DNA of 64,000 nt from Pseudomonas sp. PICF141 (GCF_002286815.1 NZ_MUNM01000054.1:107344-171343), one strand, 5' to 3'; positions 41,692 to 50,468 are shown, counted from the first letter of the stretch. A program made the numbers and translations. Notes: a model not told the origin generated them from the letters alone.

Positions 41692-41769
41692 TTAGTAAGT
41701 CCGATCCATCATCGGAGCGACAGAGAAGCGGCGGGAAAGCGGAGCGGGTGTAGCGGTGATTAGGGGCAT
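41692..41769 (-). pseudogene. dusA: Displaced native 5' end of dusA at attR
   Basis: The minus strand reads MPLITATPAPLSRRFSVAPMMDRTY then TAA. LSRRFSVAPMMD matches residues near the N terminus of the intact DusA at 6031-7041, and reading breaks into phage sequence right after MMD. This is the host's original dusA start, cut off when the prophage integrated. Confidence 0.9.
41699..41712. other. attR core
   Basis: GTCCGATCCATCAT, one mismatch from the attL core at 6956-6969. It marks the right end of the prophage. Confidence 0.8.
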
Positions 41770-41983
41770 TGGCGTTTCTGAAATGGATGAGGCTGAGAGG
41801 TGGGGGGAGTTTATCAGGATTGGGCTTGCGCAGATCAGGCGAGTCTAGCGGACGTGGTTGAGCAAGTGGACACACGAGCCAGAGGGTTGAGCGATGTGGC
41901 ACGAGTAAAAAATATGCCCCAATGAAAATGTTTGGTGCGCCATATGCTGCCTGGCGAGGTCAAGAATTAAATAGCATCTCCAT

Positions 41984-42442
41984 TTAATGCCATTGACGCT
42001 TGATTTCCTGCCACTGGTTGTCTGACAGCCATTTATCCGCCGCCGGAAAGAAAATATTTTCCTCAGCGTCCATATGGTCATAGTATTTTTTGATGAAGTC
42101 GTCGATGGTATCAGCAATTACCCTCGTTTCCTGAGTTGTGTTTTCCAACATCCGCAGCTGTTCGGCGATGCGCCCAAATGCCTGATGATCTCGCTCGATA
42201 TCCTTGACCCGTGAGTGGATAGGGGCCTGAGTCGCTAGCAAGGCCAGCCGGATTTGTTCTTCATTCTCATGGTGGTGTCGCTCTGCATCACCGTGCAAGG
42301 TCTCAAGCATTTTGAACAACTGCTTGCGCTCATCAGCCCCTTGGGGTTCATGTTTCATTTTTCTCAGCAATTCTTTGATCTGAGTAATTTTCGTAGCCAC
42401 TTCATGATGATAGGCCTGAAGTTCTTTCAATAAGACGTTCAT
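41984..42442 (-). CDS. Hemerythrin HHE-domain protein
   Basis: A 152-residue four-helix protein with His/Glu ligands spread as expected for a di-iron HHE domain: LQAYHHEVATKI, HGDAERHHHENEE, ERDHQAFGRI and YYDHMDAEENIFFP. These cytosolic proteins bind oxygen or take part in iron, redox or NO stress. The start at 42442 has GAGGAT at -10. It is the first intact host gene after the prophage. Confidence 0.9.
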   Translation of the reverse strand: MNVLLKELQAYHHEVATKITQIKELLRKMKHEPQGADERKQLFKMLETLHGDAERHHHENEEQIRLALLATQAPIHSRVKDIERDHQAFGRIAEQLRMLENTTQETRVIADTIDDFIKKYYDHMDAEENIFFPAADKWLSDNQWQEIKRQWH

Positions 42443-42757
42443 ATCAATCCTCGTCGCGACCAACCATCATGGAAAATTTTTAACCCGTAATCAAAAGGGG
42501 GCTACACCTTAAATTTCAATACTTTGCGAAACGCATCTGCTGATTTTTAGTATAGGCGAGCACAACGCGCTCACTTCGGGATACTTGCTTCCCTTGGAAG
42601 AAATTGAAATATCAAATGTATAGATATGCACGATTCTGACGGATCTCCTTCAACAAGACGTTGGCCCGTGCTCAGGCGATGACGCAACGGTGCAAATGCT
42701 TTGCGCCGTTGCGTGAGATTTAACCTTTGGGTGCATGGCGAATTCTGTTTGTGCGGT
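42443..42757. other. Intergenic stretch with one hairpin
   Basis: No gene seen. ACGCAACGG...CCGTTGCGT at 42682-42714 is a strong imperfect stem after the pheC-like gene, probably a transcription or RNA-stability hairpin; no T-run follows on either strand. Confidence 0.6.
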
Positions 42758-43549
42758 CTATTTAGCCTCTGGCACCGCGATCCATTGCCCCAGGATTTTC
42801 TGGTAATTGCCTGTCACCTTGGCCAGATGCAGCCACTGATCGACATACAGCTTCCAGCTCATATCATCGCGCGGCAACAGATAAGCCTTCTCGCCATACT
42901 GCATAAATTGCGTCGGGTTGACGGCACACAGGCCCGGCTTGAGTTTCTGTTGGTAGAGCGCTTCCGAGGCATCGGTGATCATCACGTCAGCCTTCTTGTC
43001 CAGCAGTTCCTGGAAGATGGTCACGTTGTCGTGAAGCCGCAATTGCGCCTTGGGCACAAAGGCATGCACGAAGGCTTCGTTGGTGCCACCGGCCGGTTCG
43101 ACCAGACGAACCGAGGGCTGATTGATTTGTTCGATGCTTTGGTATTTCGCCTGATCTTCGCAGCGCACCAGCGGGATTTTGCCGTCGACATCCAGCGTGG
43201 TGCTGAAGAAGGCTTTCTTCTGGCGTTCCAGCGTGACGGAGATGCCACCGACGCCGATGTCGCATTTGCCCGCGAGCATGTCAGGCATCAGGGTTTTCCA
43301 GGTGGTCTGAACCCATTCAACGTTGACGCCCAGGCTGTCGGCCAGTGAACGGGCCATGGCGATGTCGATACCCGAGTATTCGCCGTCCTCACCTTTGAAA
43401 GTGTAGGGTTTGTAGTCGCCTGTCGTACAAACCCGCAATTGGCCTTTTTGCAGGACGGTGTCCAGATGTGAAGGGTTTTCCTGTGCCTGAGCGCCGTTGG
43501 CTAGCGCGAGCAGGCCGCAGAACATCATTGTGCTTTTTATGGTTTTCAT
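42758..43549 (-). CDS. Periplasmic cyclohexadienyl dehydratase PheC-like/solute-binding-fold protein
   Basis: A 263-residue exported protein with a signal sequence ending GAQAQ. The type-3 solute-binding fold (LRVCTTGDYKPYTFKGEDGEYSGIDIAMA) continues with the PheC signatures GGTNEAFV, DNVTIFQELLDKKADVMITDASEA, LCAVNP and EKAYLLPRDD...YVDQWLH, which match P. aeruginosa PheC closely in my memory. PheC converts prephenate/arogenate in the periplasm. No ABC permease genes are adjacent, which favours an enzyme over a transporter subunit; a binding-only role remains possible. Confidence 0.75.
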   Translation of the reverse strand: MKTIKSTMMFCGLLALANGAQAQENPSHLDTVLQKGQLRVCTTGDYKPYTFKGEDGEYSGIDIAMARSLADSLGVNVEWVQTTWKTLMPDMLAGKCDIGVGGISVTLERQKKAFFSTTLDVDGKIPLVRCEDQAKYQSIEQINQPSVRLVEPAGGTNEAFVHAFVPKAQLRLHDNVTIFQELLDKKADVMITDASEALYQQKLKPGLCAVNPTQFMQYGEKAYLLPRDDMSWKLYVDQWLHLAKVTGNYQKILGQWIAVPEAK

Positions 43550-43690
43550 GGGTATCGGGCTTTTGTGATGGAGTTGGGCAAGGCAGGATCAGTGTAGTGA
43601 AACCGCTTCTTGACTGTCATCCATCACAATGGAGAGGCCGCAGCGGCCACCGCTGGGGGACGATGCTGCGACATCCACCGTTGGCCCGGC

Positions 43691-43960
43691 TCAGTGACAG
43701 CAACAACTGGAGCCCCCACAGCCGGACGTTTTCCTGACACGTTCATCACGGTCTTCTGCCAGCAAGCTGGCCGGATAACCAGCTCCCTTCAGCGCTGAGA
43801 TCAGGGTGTTGCTTTCTACATCTCCCGTCACCTTGACCCGGCCATGGGGCAGATCCACGGTCACTTCGCCAACTCCCGCCAACGGTTGCAGCGCCGCGTT
43901 GACGTGTTTGACGCAGCTGCTGCAACTCATGCCTTCGACCTGCAGTTCAATACTGTTCAT
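43691..43960 (-). CDS. Heavy-metal-associated (HMA) domain copper chaperone-like protein
   Basis: An 89-residue protein with an HMA domain (residues ~3-65; metal site GMSCSSCVKH) and an unusual C-terminal tail GCGGSSCCCH that adds four Cys and a His, a possible second metal site. It probably carries Cu(I) or another soft metal. The start at 43960 removes an upstream extension. It lies downstream of the copper-pump remnant, on the same strand as the cop genes. Confidence 0.85.
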   Translation of the reverse strand: MNSIELQVEGMSCSSCVKHVNAALQPLAGVGEVTVDLPHGRVKVTGDVESNTLISALKGAGYPASLLAEDRDERVRKTSGCGGSSCCCH

Positions 43961-44044
43961 GGATGTAACCTCTTTGGTGGAGGCGCTCATCAGCGCTTGA
44001 AGTCATCGTTGACCTTGTCACGATGGCAAGGTCAAGTGCTTGTT

Positions 44045-44713
44045 TCATGCTCGGTCAATCGGGATGTGACGCAGGCGCAAGGCGTTAAACACCACTGAGG
44101 CAGAGCTCAAGCTCATGGCCAGTGCAGCCACCAACGGGGACAGCAGGTGCCCGGTCAACGGGTAGAACAATCCGACGGCAAGGGGGGAATACACATCAAC
44201 CCGGCCATCCATCATGAAGGTGGCTGAAAACAGGCCGGGTGCCAGCGTGGCGACAAGGCTGTAGAGGAAGGCTGCGGCGGTACCGAGGCCGATCAGTGTC
44301 CACATGTTGGGGCTGAGCTGAATAATCGAACGCATGCCGCGTACATAAAACGGCCAGCCGGCCCAGAGTACGACAGGCGCGGCGAGCGCCAACTCGATCC
44401 CGTTCTGTGTAGCACCGTGAGACAGGTTCAAGGCATGACCACCCATGGCCAGCGCGGTGACGGCCAGGGTCAGCGGCAAGGTCCACCAGAAGCGCCGGGA
44501 AAAGTCTTCAAGCTCGGGATTGCTTGCATCCTCCAGTTCGGGCAATACCGGTTCCAGGGTCATGCCGCACTTGGGGCATGTACCCGGGCCGCGCTGGCGG
44601 ATTTCCGGGTGCATGGGGCAGGTGTACTCTTTCTCGGTCGCCGCCGACTCCCATGCCTGCTGCGTCTGGACAGGTGACTTGAGGCCATCCAGATGCCCGT
44701 CATGGCGATGCAT
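44045..44713 (-). pseudogene. Copper-type P1B-ATPase with its catalytic centre deleted in frame
   Basis: A 222-residue open frame. It begins like CopB/SilP-type pumps, with a His-rich start and a heavy-metal-binding domain (YTCPMHPEIRQRGPGTCPKCGMTLEP), then four membrane segments to FMMDGRVDVY. It then jumps directly to the C-terminal membrane end (GLFYPLTGHLLSPLVAALAMSLSSASVVFNALRLR). The actuator domain, CPC membrane helix, DKTGT phosphorylation site and nucleotide domain are all missing (full pumps have over 700 residues). The frame is kept, so a small membrane metal-binding protein could be made, but it cannot pump. Confidence 0.8.
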
Positions 44714-44716
44714 GGG

Positions 44717-44926
44717 TCAACGCCTGCCACCATGGTGGTGATGGCCAAACACGTGCATCAACGGGCACAGCAATAGAATCAGGTAGGGGAAAATCGTAGA
44801 GACATGGCCGTAATGCTCGCGGGCCAGGTAAAACAGACCGATCACTAGCAGCATGCCCAGCACGATGCCGGATTTGCTGCGCCAGAAGGAGGGGACCGGA
44901 GGCGTCGAGGGAGGTGAGTGGTTCAT
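44717..44926 (-). CDS. DUF2933 small membrane protein
   Basis: A 69-residue protein with two hydrophobic segments (GIVLGMLLVIGLFYLA and IFPYLILLLCPLMHVF) and a His-rich end GHHHHGGRR. DUF2933 proteins accompany copper and mercury resistance genes. It ends three bases before the ATPase remnant, in the cop gene string. Confidence 0.85.
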   Translation of the reverse strand: MNHSPPSTPPVPSFWRSKSGIVLGMLLVIGLFYLAREHYGHVSTIFPYLILLLCPLMHVFGHHHHGGRR

Positions 44927-45008
44927 GTGGCGAACTCCATTGCGACGAACGTATCCCGGAGTCTCATCTGCCAGACAGGCCAGAGTGAGCCTTCGCGACG
45001 AGTGAAGT

Positions 45009-45425
45009 TTATTGGCCCATCGGCATCTTCATCATGCTGGATTGTTGATCCATCATTTTCATCATCATGTCCATCATCGCTGTGCCGTGGCCCTCCTTGC
45101 TGCCAGACATGCCTTTGCCCATTCCCATCCCCATGCCTGGGCACTGGTCATGCATCATGCCCATGCTGTTTTTCATCGTGGACATGGCTTCCTGCATCGC
45201 CGCCTGGCGTTCGGCCGGGGTTTTGGCGGCGAGCATTTTGTCGTGAGCAGCCTGCATTTTCTGCATCTGTTCGTTCATGGCCTTGTCTTGCATGGGCGTG
45301 GCTGGGGTGGTGGTATTTGCCATCGGTGCTGCTGGCGGCTGATCGGGGTGATGTTCGTCGACCGCCAGGGCCATCAGCGGGCTGCAGACAATCAGAGCGG
45401 CGAGCGATTTAATGTAGGCGTGCAT
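45009..45425 (-). CDS. Methionine-rich periplasmic copper-binding protein
   Basis: A 138-residue exported protein: a signal sequence ending LMALAV, a helical middle (NEQMQKMQAAHDKMLAAKT) and a C-terminal third made mostly of Met, Gly, His and Lys (GMGMGMGKGMSG, MMDMMMKMMDQQSSMMKM). Met-rich stretches bind Cu(I) and Ag(I). GGAG is well placed before the ATG. It lies downstream of copD on the same strand. Confidence 0.8.
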   Translation of the reverse strand: MHAYIKSLAALIVCSPLMALAVDEHHPDQPPAAPMANTTTPATPMQDKAMNEQMQKMQAAHDKMLAAKTPAERQAAMQEAMSTMKNSMGMMHDQCPGMGMGMGKGMSGSKEGHGTAMMDMMMKMMDQQSSMMKMPMGQ

Positions 45426-45573
45426 GGCAATCTCCAGAAAGTAAGCTGATTAGCAGCCGCCAGATGGCCGCGGATCAGAACATGTTCGTATTTCCCATCG
45501 AGGGCATGAGCCTGAAACTACGCCATGGCTGCAGCGTGTTATTGATCCATATCAAACGATTCCGTCAGGTTTA

Positions 45574-46494
45574 TTACGCTGCCATTTCCGGGCTCAACGT
45601 TCCGAGCCAGGCCACCAAGCCCACGATCACCACCGCCGCCACCCATTCCACCAGCACGCTTCGCCGCAACGCATTCGCCGCCACCTGATACCGCCCGTTC
45701 CCTAATGACTGCTCCAGAAACGGTCCCAGGTGAAAACGGTTCAGCGCAGCAAGTACGAGCATCCCGGCAAACAGCACCACTTTGATGAACAGCAACACCC
45801 CGTAAGTACTGAGAAACACCTCATCCAGTTTCGGGCCAACAATAAACAAGTAATTCCCAATTCCGGTCACCGTGATGACCACCACGATGACCGCACCCAT
45901 CACCTCGAATCGATTAACGGCGCGGGCCAACAACCTGATGCGGGCTTCAGTGCGCAGGGCGTTGATTCTTGCCATCAGCGCAAACGCCATCAAGGCGCCA
46001 AGCCAGGCCCCTGCCGTCAGCAGGTGCAAAATGTCCACCGTGAAATGCCAGATACGACGGCTGCCTTCATCCATTGCGCCATGCCCGTTCCAGGCCACGC
46101 TGGAAAGGGCAACACCGCCGGCAAAAGTTGCGACCCATAAACCGAAACCAGGCGCACGGAGCATCACTGCTAAGCCCGCGACGACCAGCGCAACAATGCG
46201 AACCACCCACGCCATACCGACGTTCGTCTCCAACAGCATCATCTCGATGTGCGGACGCAGCTCGGCGAAGTCCGATACCCCGCTCATGGCACTTGCCATC
46301 ATCACCATGCTCGCGACGGACAACATCACCCCCAGCATCGCCGTCCCCGCCAACATCGGCCGAAACGGCAACACCGCTCCCGTCAGCCGTTCCCCTCCTT
46401 TAAGGCTGTACAGCCCGAAGAGCGGCACCCCAAACAACAGCATCAAATCCACATACAACGCAAAGCGCAGGGCAATGCTGATTGAATCGCTCAT
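45574..46494 (-). CDS. copD: Copper resistance membrane protein CopD
   Basis: A 306-residue inner-membrane protein with about eight membrane segments. The C-terminal CopD domain has FTVDILHLLTAGAWLGALMAFAL and the conserved W and H residues. It works with periplasmic CopC in copper uptake/handling. It begins four bases after the copC stop, in the same operon. Confidence 0.93.
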   Translation of the reverse strand: MSDSISIALRFALYVDLMLLFGVPLFGLYSLKGGERLTGAVLPFRPMLAGTAMLGVMLSVASMVMMASAMSGVSDFAELRPHIEMMLLETNVGMAWVVRIVALVVAGLAVMLRAPGFGLWVATFAGGVALSSVAWNGHGAMDEGSRRIWHFTVDILHLLTAGAWLGALMAFALMARINALRTEARIRLLARAVNRFEVMGAVIVVVITVTGIGNYLFIVGPKLDEVFLSTYGVLLFIKVVLFAGMLVLAALNRFHLGPFLEQSLGNGRYQVAANALRRSVLVEWVAAVVIVGLVAWLGTLSPEMAA

Positions 46495-46497
46495 CCA

Positions 46498-46881
46498 TCA
46501 CTTCACTTTGAACGTAACGTTGCCGGTGATCGGGTGAGTGTCCGAAGACACGGCGCGCCATTCGACTTTGTAGCTGCCCGTGGGCAGTGGCGAGAGCGGG
46601 GTGATGACCATGGTTTTCGGGTCGCTGCCGCCGGAGACTTTAGCCTTCATGGGCATGGGCGAATGGGCCATGCCAGGCATTTCGGTCATGACCAGTTTGG
46701 CGCCAGAGAACTGGGTCACAAGGTTTTCCGAGAAGTGCAGTTCGATCTTGCTCGGCGCCGCGCCTTCCGCGCCTTCGGCCGGGGTAGAGGAGAGCAGTTT
46801 GGGGTGGGCTTGAGCCAGTGCGCTCATGAGTAGCCCGGTTGAAAGTGCGATGGCAACAGCGGTGGTTTTGATTGTGCGCAT
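46498..46881 (-). CDS. copC: Periplasmic copper-binding protein CopC
   Basis: A 127-residue protein: a signal sequence ending SALAQA, His at the mature N terminus (AHPKLLSS, the Cu(II) site), a Met-rich loop (MTEMPGMAHSPMPM, the Cu(I) site) and the C-terminal VEWRAVSSDTHPITGNVTF with the second Cu(II) His. A complete, typical CopC. Confidence 0.96.
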   Translation of the reverse strand: MRTIKTTAVAIALSTGLLMSALAQAHPKLLSSTPAEGAEGAAPSKIELHFSENLVTQFSGAKLVMTEMPGMAHSPMPMKAKVSGGSDPKTMVITPLSPLPTGSYKVEWRAVSSDTHPITGNVTFKVK

Positions 46882-46935
46882 GCAAGGCCTCTTACCGCTT
46901 TAAGCGGTTGGTTTTTAGTTTTCGAGTTAATACAT

Positions 46936-47823
46936 CTAGAACCACAGCCGAACGCCGACGACAAGGCGGGCTTCGCTGCGGTCCTCGCCTTCGTCCTTGG
47001 CGTAATCGGCGGTTTTGCCGTAGGTGCGGTTCCAGGTCACGCCAATGTAGGGCGCGAATTCCCGGCGAATTTCATAGCGCAATCGCAGGCCGGCTTCGGT
47101 GTTGGACAGCCCGGAACCGATGCCCCGTTGCGGGTCGTTTTTGCCGTAGACATTAAGCTCGGCGGTCGGCTGCAAAATCAGCCGGTTGGTGAGCAGGATG
47201 TCGTAGTCGCCCTCCAGCCGTGCAGCGGTCTGACCACCTTCGCCGATGAAGGCCGTGGCCTCGGCTTCAAAGTTGTACAGCGCCATGCCTTGTACACCGA
47301 ACGCAGCCCAGGTTTGCGGATCGCCGGGTTTGAAATCCTGGCGCACGCCGGCCACCACGTCCCACCACGGGCTGATCGCGTGGCCCCAAAGGGCCTGAAC
47401 TTCGGCGTCTTCGGTCTTGCCATTGACGCGTTCGCCTTCGGAGCGCAGCCACAGGCGATCGATGTCGCCGCCGACCCAGCCGGACAGATCCCAAGCCAAC
47501 GCGCTGCCCTCGTCGGCGTCCTGCCATTCGAGTTTGTCGGCGAGCAAGTAATAGTTGAGTGCGGAGTCATGCACGGCATGGCCAGCGGGGCTGACGTAGA
47601 CGGCAGCGCGGTCGGCATCGGTCAGTACCGGGATCGGCGTGCGACTTTGGGTCGGCGCGGCGGGCTGCATCTGGCCGTCCATGCTTTGCATTTGGCTGTG
47701 ATCCATGCCCGGCATCTGGCTATGGTCCATGCCCTGCATATTGTCGGTAGCGGCCATGGCCGAAGAAGCCGTGAAGCCAGCGAGTGCCAATGCGAGGCGG
47801 GTAGAGCGAATCAGTCTGGTCAT
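46936..47823 (-). CDS. copB: Outer-membrane copper resistance protein CopB
   Basis: A 295-residue protein. A signal sequence (ending SSAMA) is followed by a Met/His repeat region (MQGMDHSQMPGMDHSQMQSMDGQM, partly) and a beta-barrel C-terminal domain ending in VVGVRLWF (terminal Phe). The start at 47823 follows GAGGCG; the open frame to 47856 overlaps copA. It lies 10 bases after the copA stop. Confidence 0.93.
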   Translation of the reverse strand: MTRLIRSTRLALALAGFTASSAMAATDNMQGMDHSQMPGMDHSQMQSMDGQMQPAAPTQSRTPIPVLTDADRAAVYVSPAGHAVHDSALNYYLLADKLEWQDADEGSALAWDLSGWVGGDIDRLWLRSEGERVNGKTEDAEVQALWGHAISPWWDVVAGVRQDFKPGDPQTWAAFGVQGMALYNFEAEATAFIGEGGQTAARLEGDYDILLTNRLILQPTAELNVYGKNDPQRGIGSGLSNTEAGLRLRYEIRREFAPYIGVTWNRTYGKTADYAKDEGEDRSEARLVVGVRLWF

Positions 47824-47833
47824 GGGTAGCGCC

Positions 47834-49618
47834 TCATTCTTCCACGCGAACTTCACGGAACATGCCCATTTCCATGTGATACAGGAGATGGCAGTGATAG
47901 GCCCAGCGGCCTAGCGCGTCGGCGGTGACCCGGTAGCTGCGCTTTGATCCCGGTGGCATGTCGATGGTGTGTTTGCGCACCATGAACTGGCCGTTCTCGT
48001 CTTCGAGGTCGCTCCACATGCCGTGCAGGTGAATGGGGTGAGTCATCATGGTGTCGTTGACCAGCACCACACGAATGCGCTCGCCGTACTTGAGTCGCAG
48101 CGGTTCGGCGTCGGAGAATTTCACGCCGTTGAACGACCAGGCGAACTTCTCCATGTGGCCGGTGAGGTGCAGCTCGATCGTGCGACCGGGCTCGCGGCCA
48201 TCCGGGTCTTCGAAGGTGCTGCGCAAGTCGGAATAAGTCAGCACTCGACGGCCGTTGTCGCGCAGGCCCAGGCCCGGATCGTTGAGTTTCGGCGAGGTGC
48301 TCATGGCTTGCATGTCCACGAGGGGGTTGTCCTTTTCCGTGTCCGGATGGGATTGCATACCGGCCATGGCCATGCTGCTGTGATCCATCCCGGCCATGTT
48401 GTCCATGCCCTGCATGTCACCGCCGTCCATGCCCGTCATGCCTTGCGTGGCACTGTGATCCATCCCCGCCATGTCGCCGCCCATGCTGCCGTGATCCATA
48501 CCGCCCATGCCCATGTCATCCATGGTCACCAGGGGGCGCGGATCCAGCGCTGGCACTGGCGCCGACAACCCGGCTTTCACCGCAAGGGTGCCTCGGGCAT
48601 AACCGGATCGATCCATCGATTGGGCGAACAAGGTGTAGGTGTCCTGGGTCGGCTCAACGATGACATCGAACGTCTCCGCCACCGCGATGCGGAACTCGTC
48701 GACGCTCACCGGTTTGACGTGTTGGCCATCCGCGGCGACCACGGTCATTTTCAGGCCGGGGATGCGCACGTCGAAGTAGGTCATGGACGAGCCGTTGATG
48801 AAACGCAGTCGCAGCTTTTCGCCGGGGCGGAATACCCCTGTCCAGTTCATATCCGGCGCCTGGCCGTTCATCAAGTAGGTGTACGTGGCGCCGCTGACAT
48901 CCGCCAGATCGGTGGGGTTCATTTTCATCTCGGCCCACATCTTGCGATCGGCAACCGTCGAGCCCCAGCCTTTTTCGCTGACGTCATGGATGAAATCGCC
49001 CACGGTGCGTTTGTGGTAGTTGTAGTAGTCCGATTGTTTCTTGAGTTTGCTCATCAGGCCGACGGCGTCTTCGTCGGTCCAGTCGGTCAACATCACCACG
49101 TAATCGCGCTCGTACTGGAACGGCTCCGGTTCCCTGGCGTCGATCACCAGTGGTCCGTAAACCCCGGACTGTTCCTGAAAGCCGGAATGGCTGTGGTACC
49201 AGTAAGTGCCGTTCTGCCGGACCTTGAACGTGTAGACGTACATTCCGTCCGGCTCGATGCCGTGAAAGCTCAGGCCCGGCACGCCGTCCATGTTGGCAGG
49301 CAGCAAGATGCCGTGCCAGTGAATGGAGGTGGTGTCCTTGAGTCTGTTTTTCACCCGCAGCGTGACGGTGTCGCCTTCACGCCAGCGCAGCAGGGGACCG
49401 GGAATGCCGCCGTTGATGGTCATTGCCGATCGAGGATTGCCGGTGATGTTGACCGGGGTGTCGCCGATGAACAGGTCGAACTCGGTACCGGCCAGTACGT
49501 TCGGTTCGCCGGGGCTGGTGACTGCCCAGACTGGCGTGCGCCACAGCCCGAGGCCAGCGAGCACTCCTCCTGCGGCGAGGCCTTTCACGAAGGTGCGTCT
49601 TGAAGTGTTGGAATGCAT
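47834..49618 (-). CDS. copA: Periplasmic multicopper oxidase CopA
   Basis: A 594-residue Tat-exported multicopper oxidase (twin-Arg SRRTFVKGLAAGG). Copper sites: SIHWHGIL and WYHSHSG in domain 1, HPIHLHGMW and WAYHCHLLYHMEMGM at the C terminus. Between ~365 and 430 lie repeats of M-D-H-S and G-M-G-G-M-D (MDDMGMGGMDHGSMGG), the Met/His copper-storage region of CopA. It oxidises Cu(I) in the periplasm. It is the first gene of the cop operon. Confidence 0.96.
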   Translation of the reverse strand: MHSNTSRRTFVKGLAAGGVLAGLGLWRTPVWAVTSPGEPNVLAGTEFDLFIGDTPVNITGNPRSAMTINGGIPGPLLRWREGDTVTLRVKNRLKDTTSIHWHGILLPANMDGVPGLSFHGIEPDGMYVYTFKVRQNGTYWYHSHSGFQEQSGVYGPLVIDAREPEPFQYERDYVVMLTDWTDEDAVGLMSKLKKQSDYYNYHKRTVGDFIHDVSEKGWGSTVADRKMWAEMKMNPTDLADVSGATYTYLMNGQAPDMNWTGVFRPGEKLRLRFINGSSMTYFDVRIPGLKMTVVAADGQHVKPVSVDEFRIAVAETFDVIVEPTQDTYTLFAQSMDRSGYARGTLAVKAGLSAPVPALDPRPLVTMDDMGMGGMDHGSMGGDMAGMDHSATQGMTGMDGGDMQGMDNMAGMDHSSMAMAGMQSHPDTEKDNPLVDMQAMSTSPKLNDPGLGLRDNGRRVLTYSDLRSTFEDPDGREPGRTIELHLTGHMEKFAWSFNGVKFSDAEPLRLKYGERIRVVLVNDTMMTHPIHLHGMWSDLEDENGQFMVRKHTIDMPPGSKRSYRVTADALGRWAYHCHLLYHMEMGMFREVRVEE

Positions 49619-49734
49619 GCCGTTTTGGTTCCCGTCCGTCAGCCGATGAAGCCCACACTTCCAACCTGAGCGGGGAAGAGCGCTTTATGAGGTAGAGGCT
49701 AACGGGCGACGCCTTTCAGCAGACTGAGGCCAAG

Positions 49735-49750
49735 ATTACATTTCTGACAG
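49735..49750. promoter_or_regulatory. Candidate CopR box upstream of copA
   Basis: On the minus strand CTGTCAGAAATGTAAT fits a CTG(A/T)CA-N5-GTAAT pattern I recall for CopR boxes of Pseudomonas. It lies about 120 bases before the copA start, suitable for copper-responsive activation. No copRS genes are in the window. Confidence 0.5.
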
Positions 49751-49763
49751 TTTCATGCTGTGT

Positions 49764-50468
49764 TCAATGATTTGCAGTCGGCCTGGCGGAGTCCGCCACG
49801 GTAGCGTTACCACAATTGATATACGAGGAAGACTTCAACCAGCGCTGATCCGGATAATAAGAAAACAACAACTGCCCATCCTTCATCGAGTCGATCAACT
49901 GATGCGCAATCGCAGGTCTTACAGCCGGGCAACCCAGGCTTCTGCCGATCCGGCCATTCGTTCGCGCCAGGTCAGGACTGACATACGGCGCACCATGAAT
50001 GACGATCGCGCGCTCGAATGCATTGTCGTTGAAACCGGGCTCCAGACCTTCCATACGCAACGAATAACCGTTCTGCCCAACATAGCTGGATTGGGTGCGA
50101 TACAAACCGAGACTGGTGGCGAAACTGGCATTGCGGTTGGAGAACTGACGGGCCATGTTCTCGCCGCTGTTGCGACCATGGGCGACCAGTTCGTGGAACA
50201 ATAACTTGCGTTTCTTAAGGTCGAATACCCAAAGACGTTGCTCGGTGGAGGGCAGGGAGTAATCGATGACGGCTAGCCTTTGAGCCGGGACCGCGCCTTG
50301 GGATCGGCTGCATTGGGAAGCGCGTACGGCCAGGGCAATCACCTTGGCGTTGGCATTAGGGGCCGCTTTGATGAGGGCGGCTTCAAGTGAATCGGCGTAG
50401 GCTGCCGGTAAGGTACACGCGGTCAGCAACAGGGCCGTTATTAAAAAGCCGAAGCGGTCTTGGGCCAT
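49764..50468 (-). CDS. Exported L,D-transpeptidase (YkuD_2-type) protein
   Basis: A 234-residue protein with a signal sequence (to TACTLPAAYA; the Cys is not in a good lipobox). The catalytic region is AIVIHGAPYVSPD...NGRIGRSLGCPAVRP (~150-190), with the His and Cys of the murein L,D-transpeptidase family. It would make or edit peptidoglycan crosslinks in the periplasm. ATG 50468 is chosen over TTG 50474. It is divergent from the next, larger L,D-transpeptidase gene. Confidence 0.85.
   Translation of the reverse strand: MAQDRFGFLITALLLTACTLPAAYADSLEAALIKAAPNANAKVIALAVRASQCSRSQGAVPAQRLAVIDYSLPSTEQRLWVFDLKKRKLLFHELVAHGRNSGENMARQFSNRNASFATSLGLYRTQSSYVGQNGYSLRMEGLEPGFNDNAFERAIVIHGAPYVSPDLARTNGRIGRSLGCPAVRPAIAHQLIDSMKDGQLLFSYYPDQRWLKSSSYINCGNATVADSARPTANH

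Larger units (their letters stand above)
6956..41712. mobile_element. HP1/K139-like prophage integrated in dusA
   Basis: An element of about 34.7 kb whose ends are read from two copies of the dusA 5' region: attL inside the intact dusA (core around 6956-6969) and attR at 41699-41712. Gene content in order is integrase, PrtN-like activator, replication and control genes, Ogr, portal and terminase (leftward), then scaffold, capsid, head completion, contractile tail with lysis genes, baseplate and fibre (rightward), and a cargo block. DUF2586, DUF2597 and DUF2590 proteins and the portal/terminase types indicate the HP1/K139 group of P2-related phages. No broken essential phage gene was recognised. 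Confidence 0.93.

Noticed and set aside
42758..43549. Amino-acid ABC transporter binding subunit
   Set aside because: No permease or ATPase genes nearby and several PheC-specific motifs, so an enzyme is favoured, although not proven.
48358..48500. Short repeats inside copA that could suggest a CRISPR or tandem array
   Set aside because: They are coding repeats for the Met/His copper-binding region, with irregular spacing. No CRISPR array was seen in the window.
47969..49603. A 544-codon antisense open frame over copA
   Set aside because: Mirror of the multicopper oxidase; extreme His/Val bias and no start signal.
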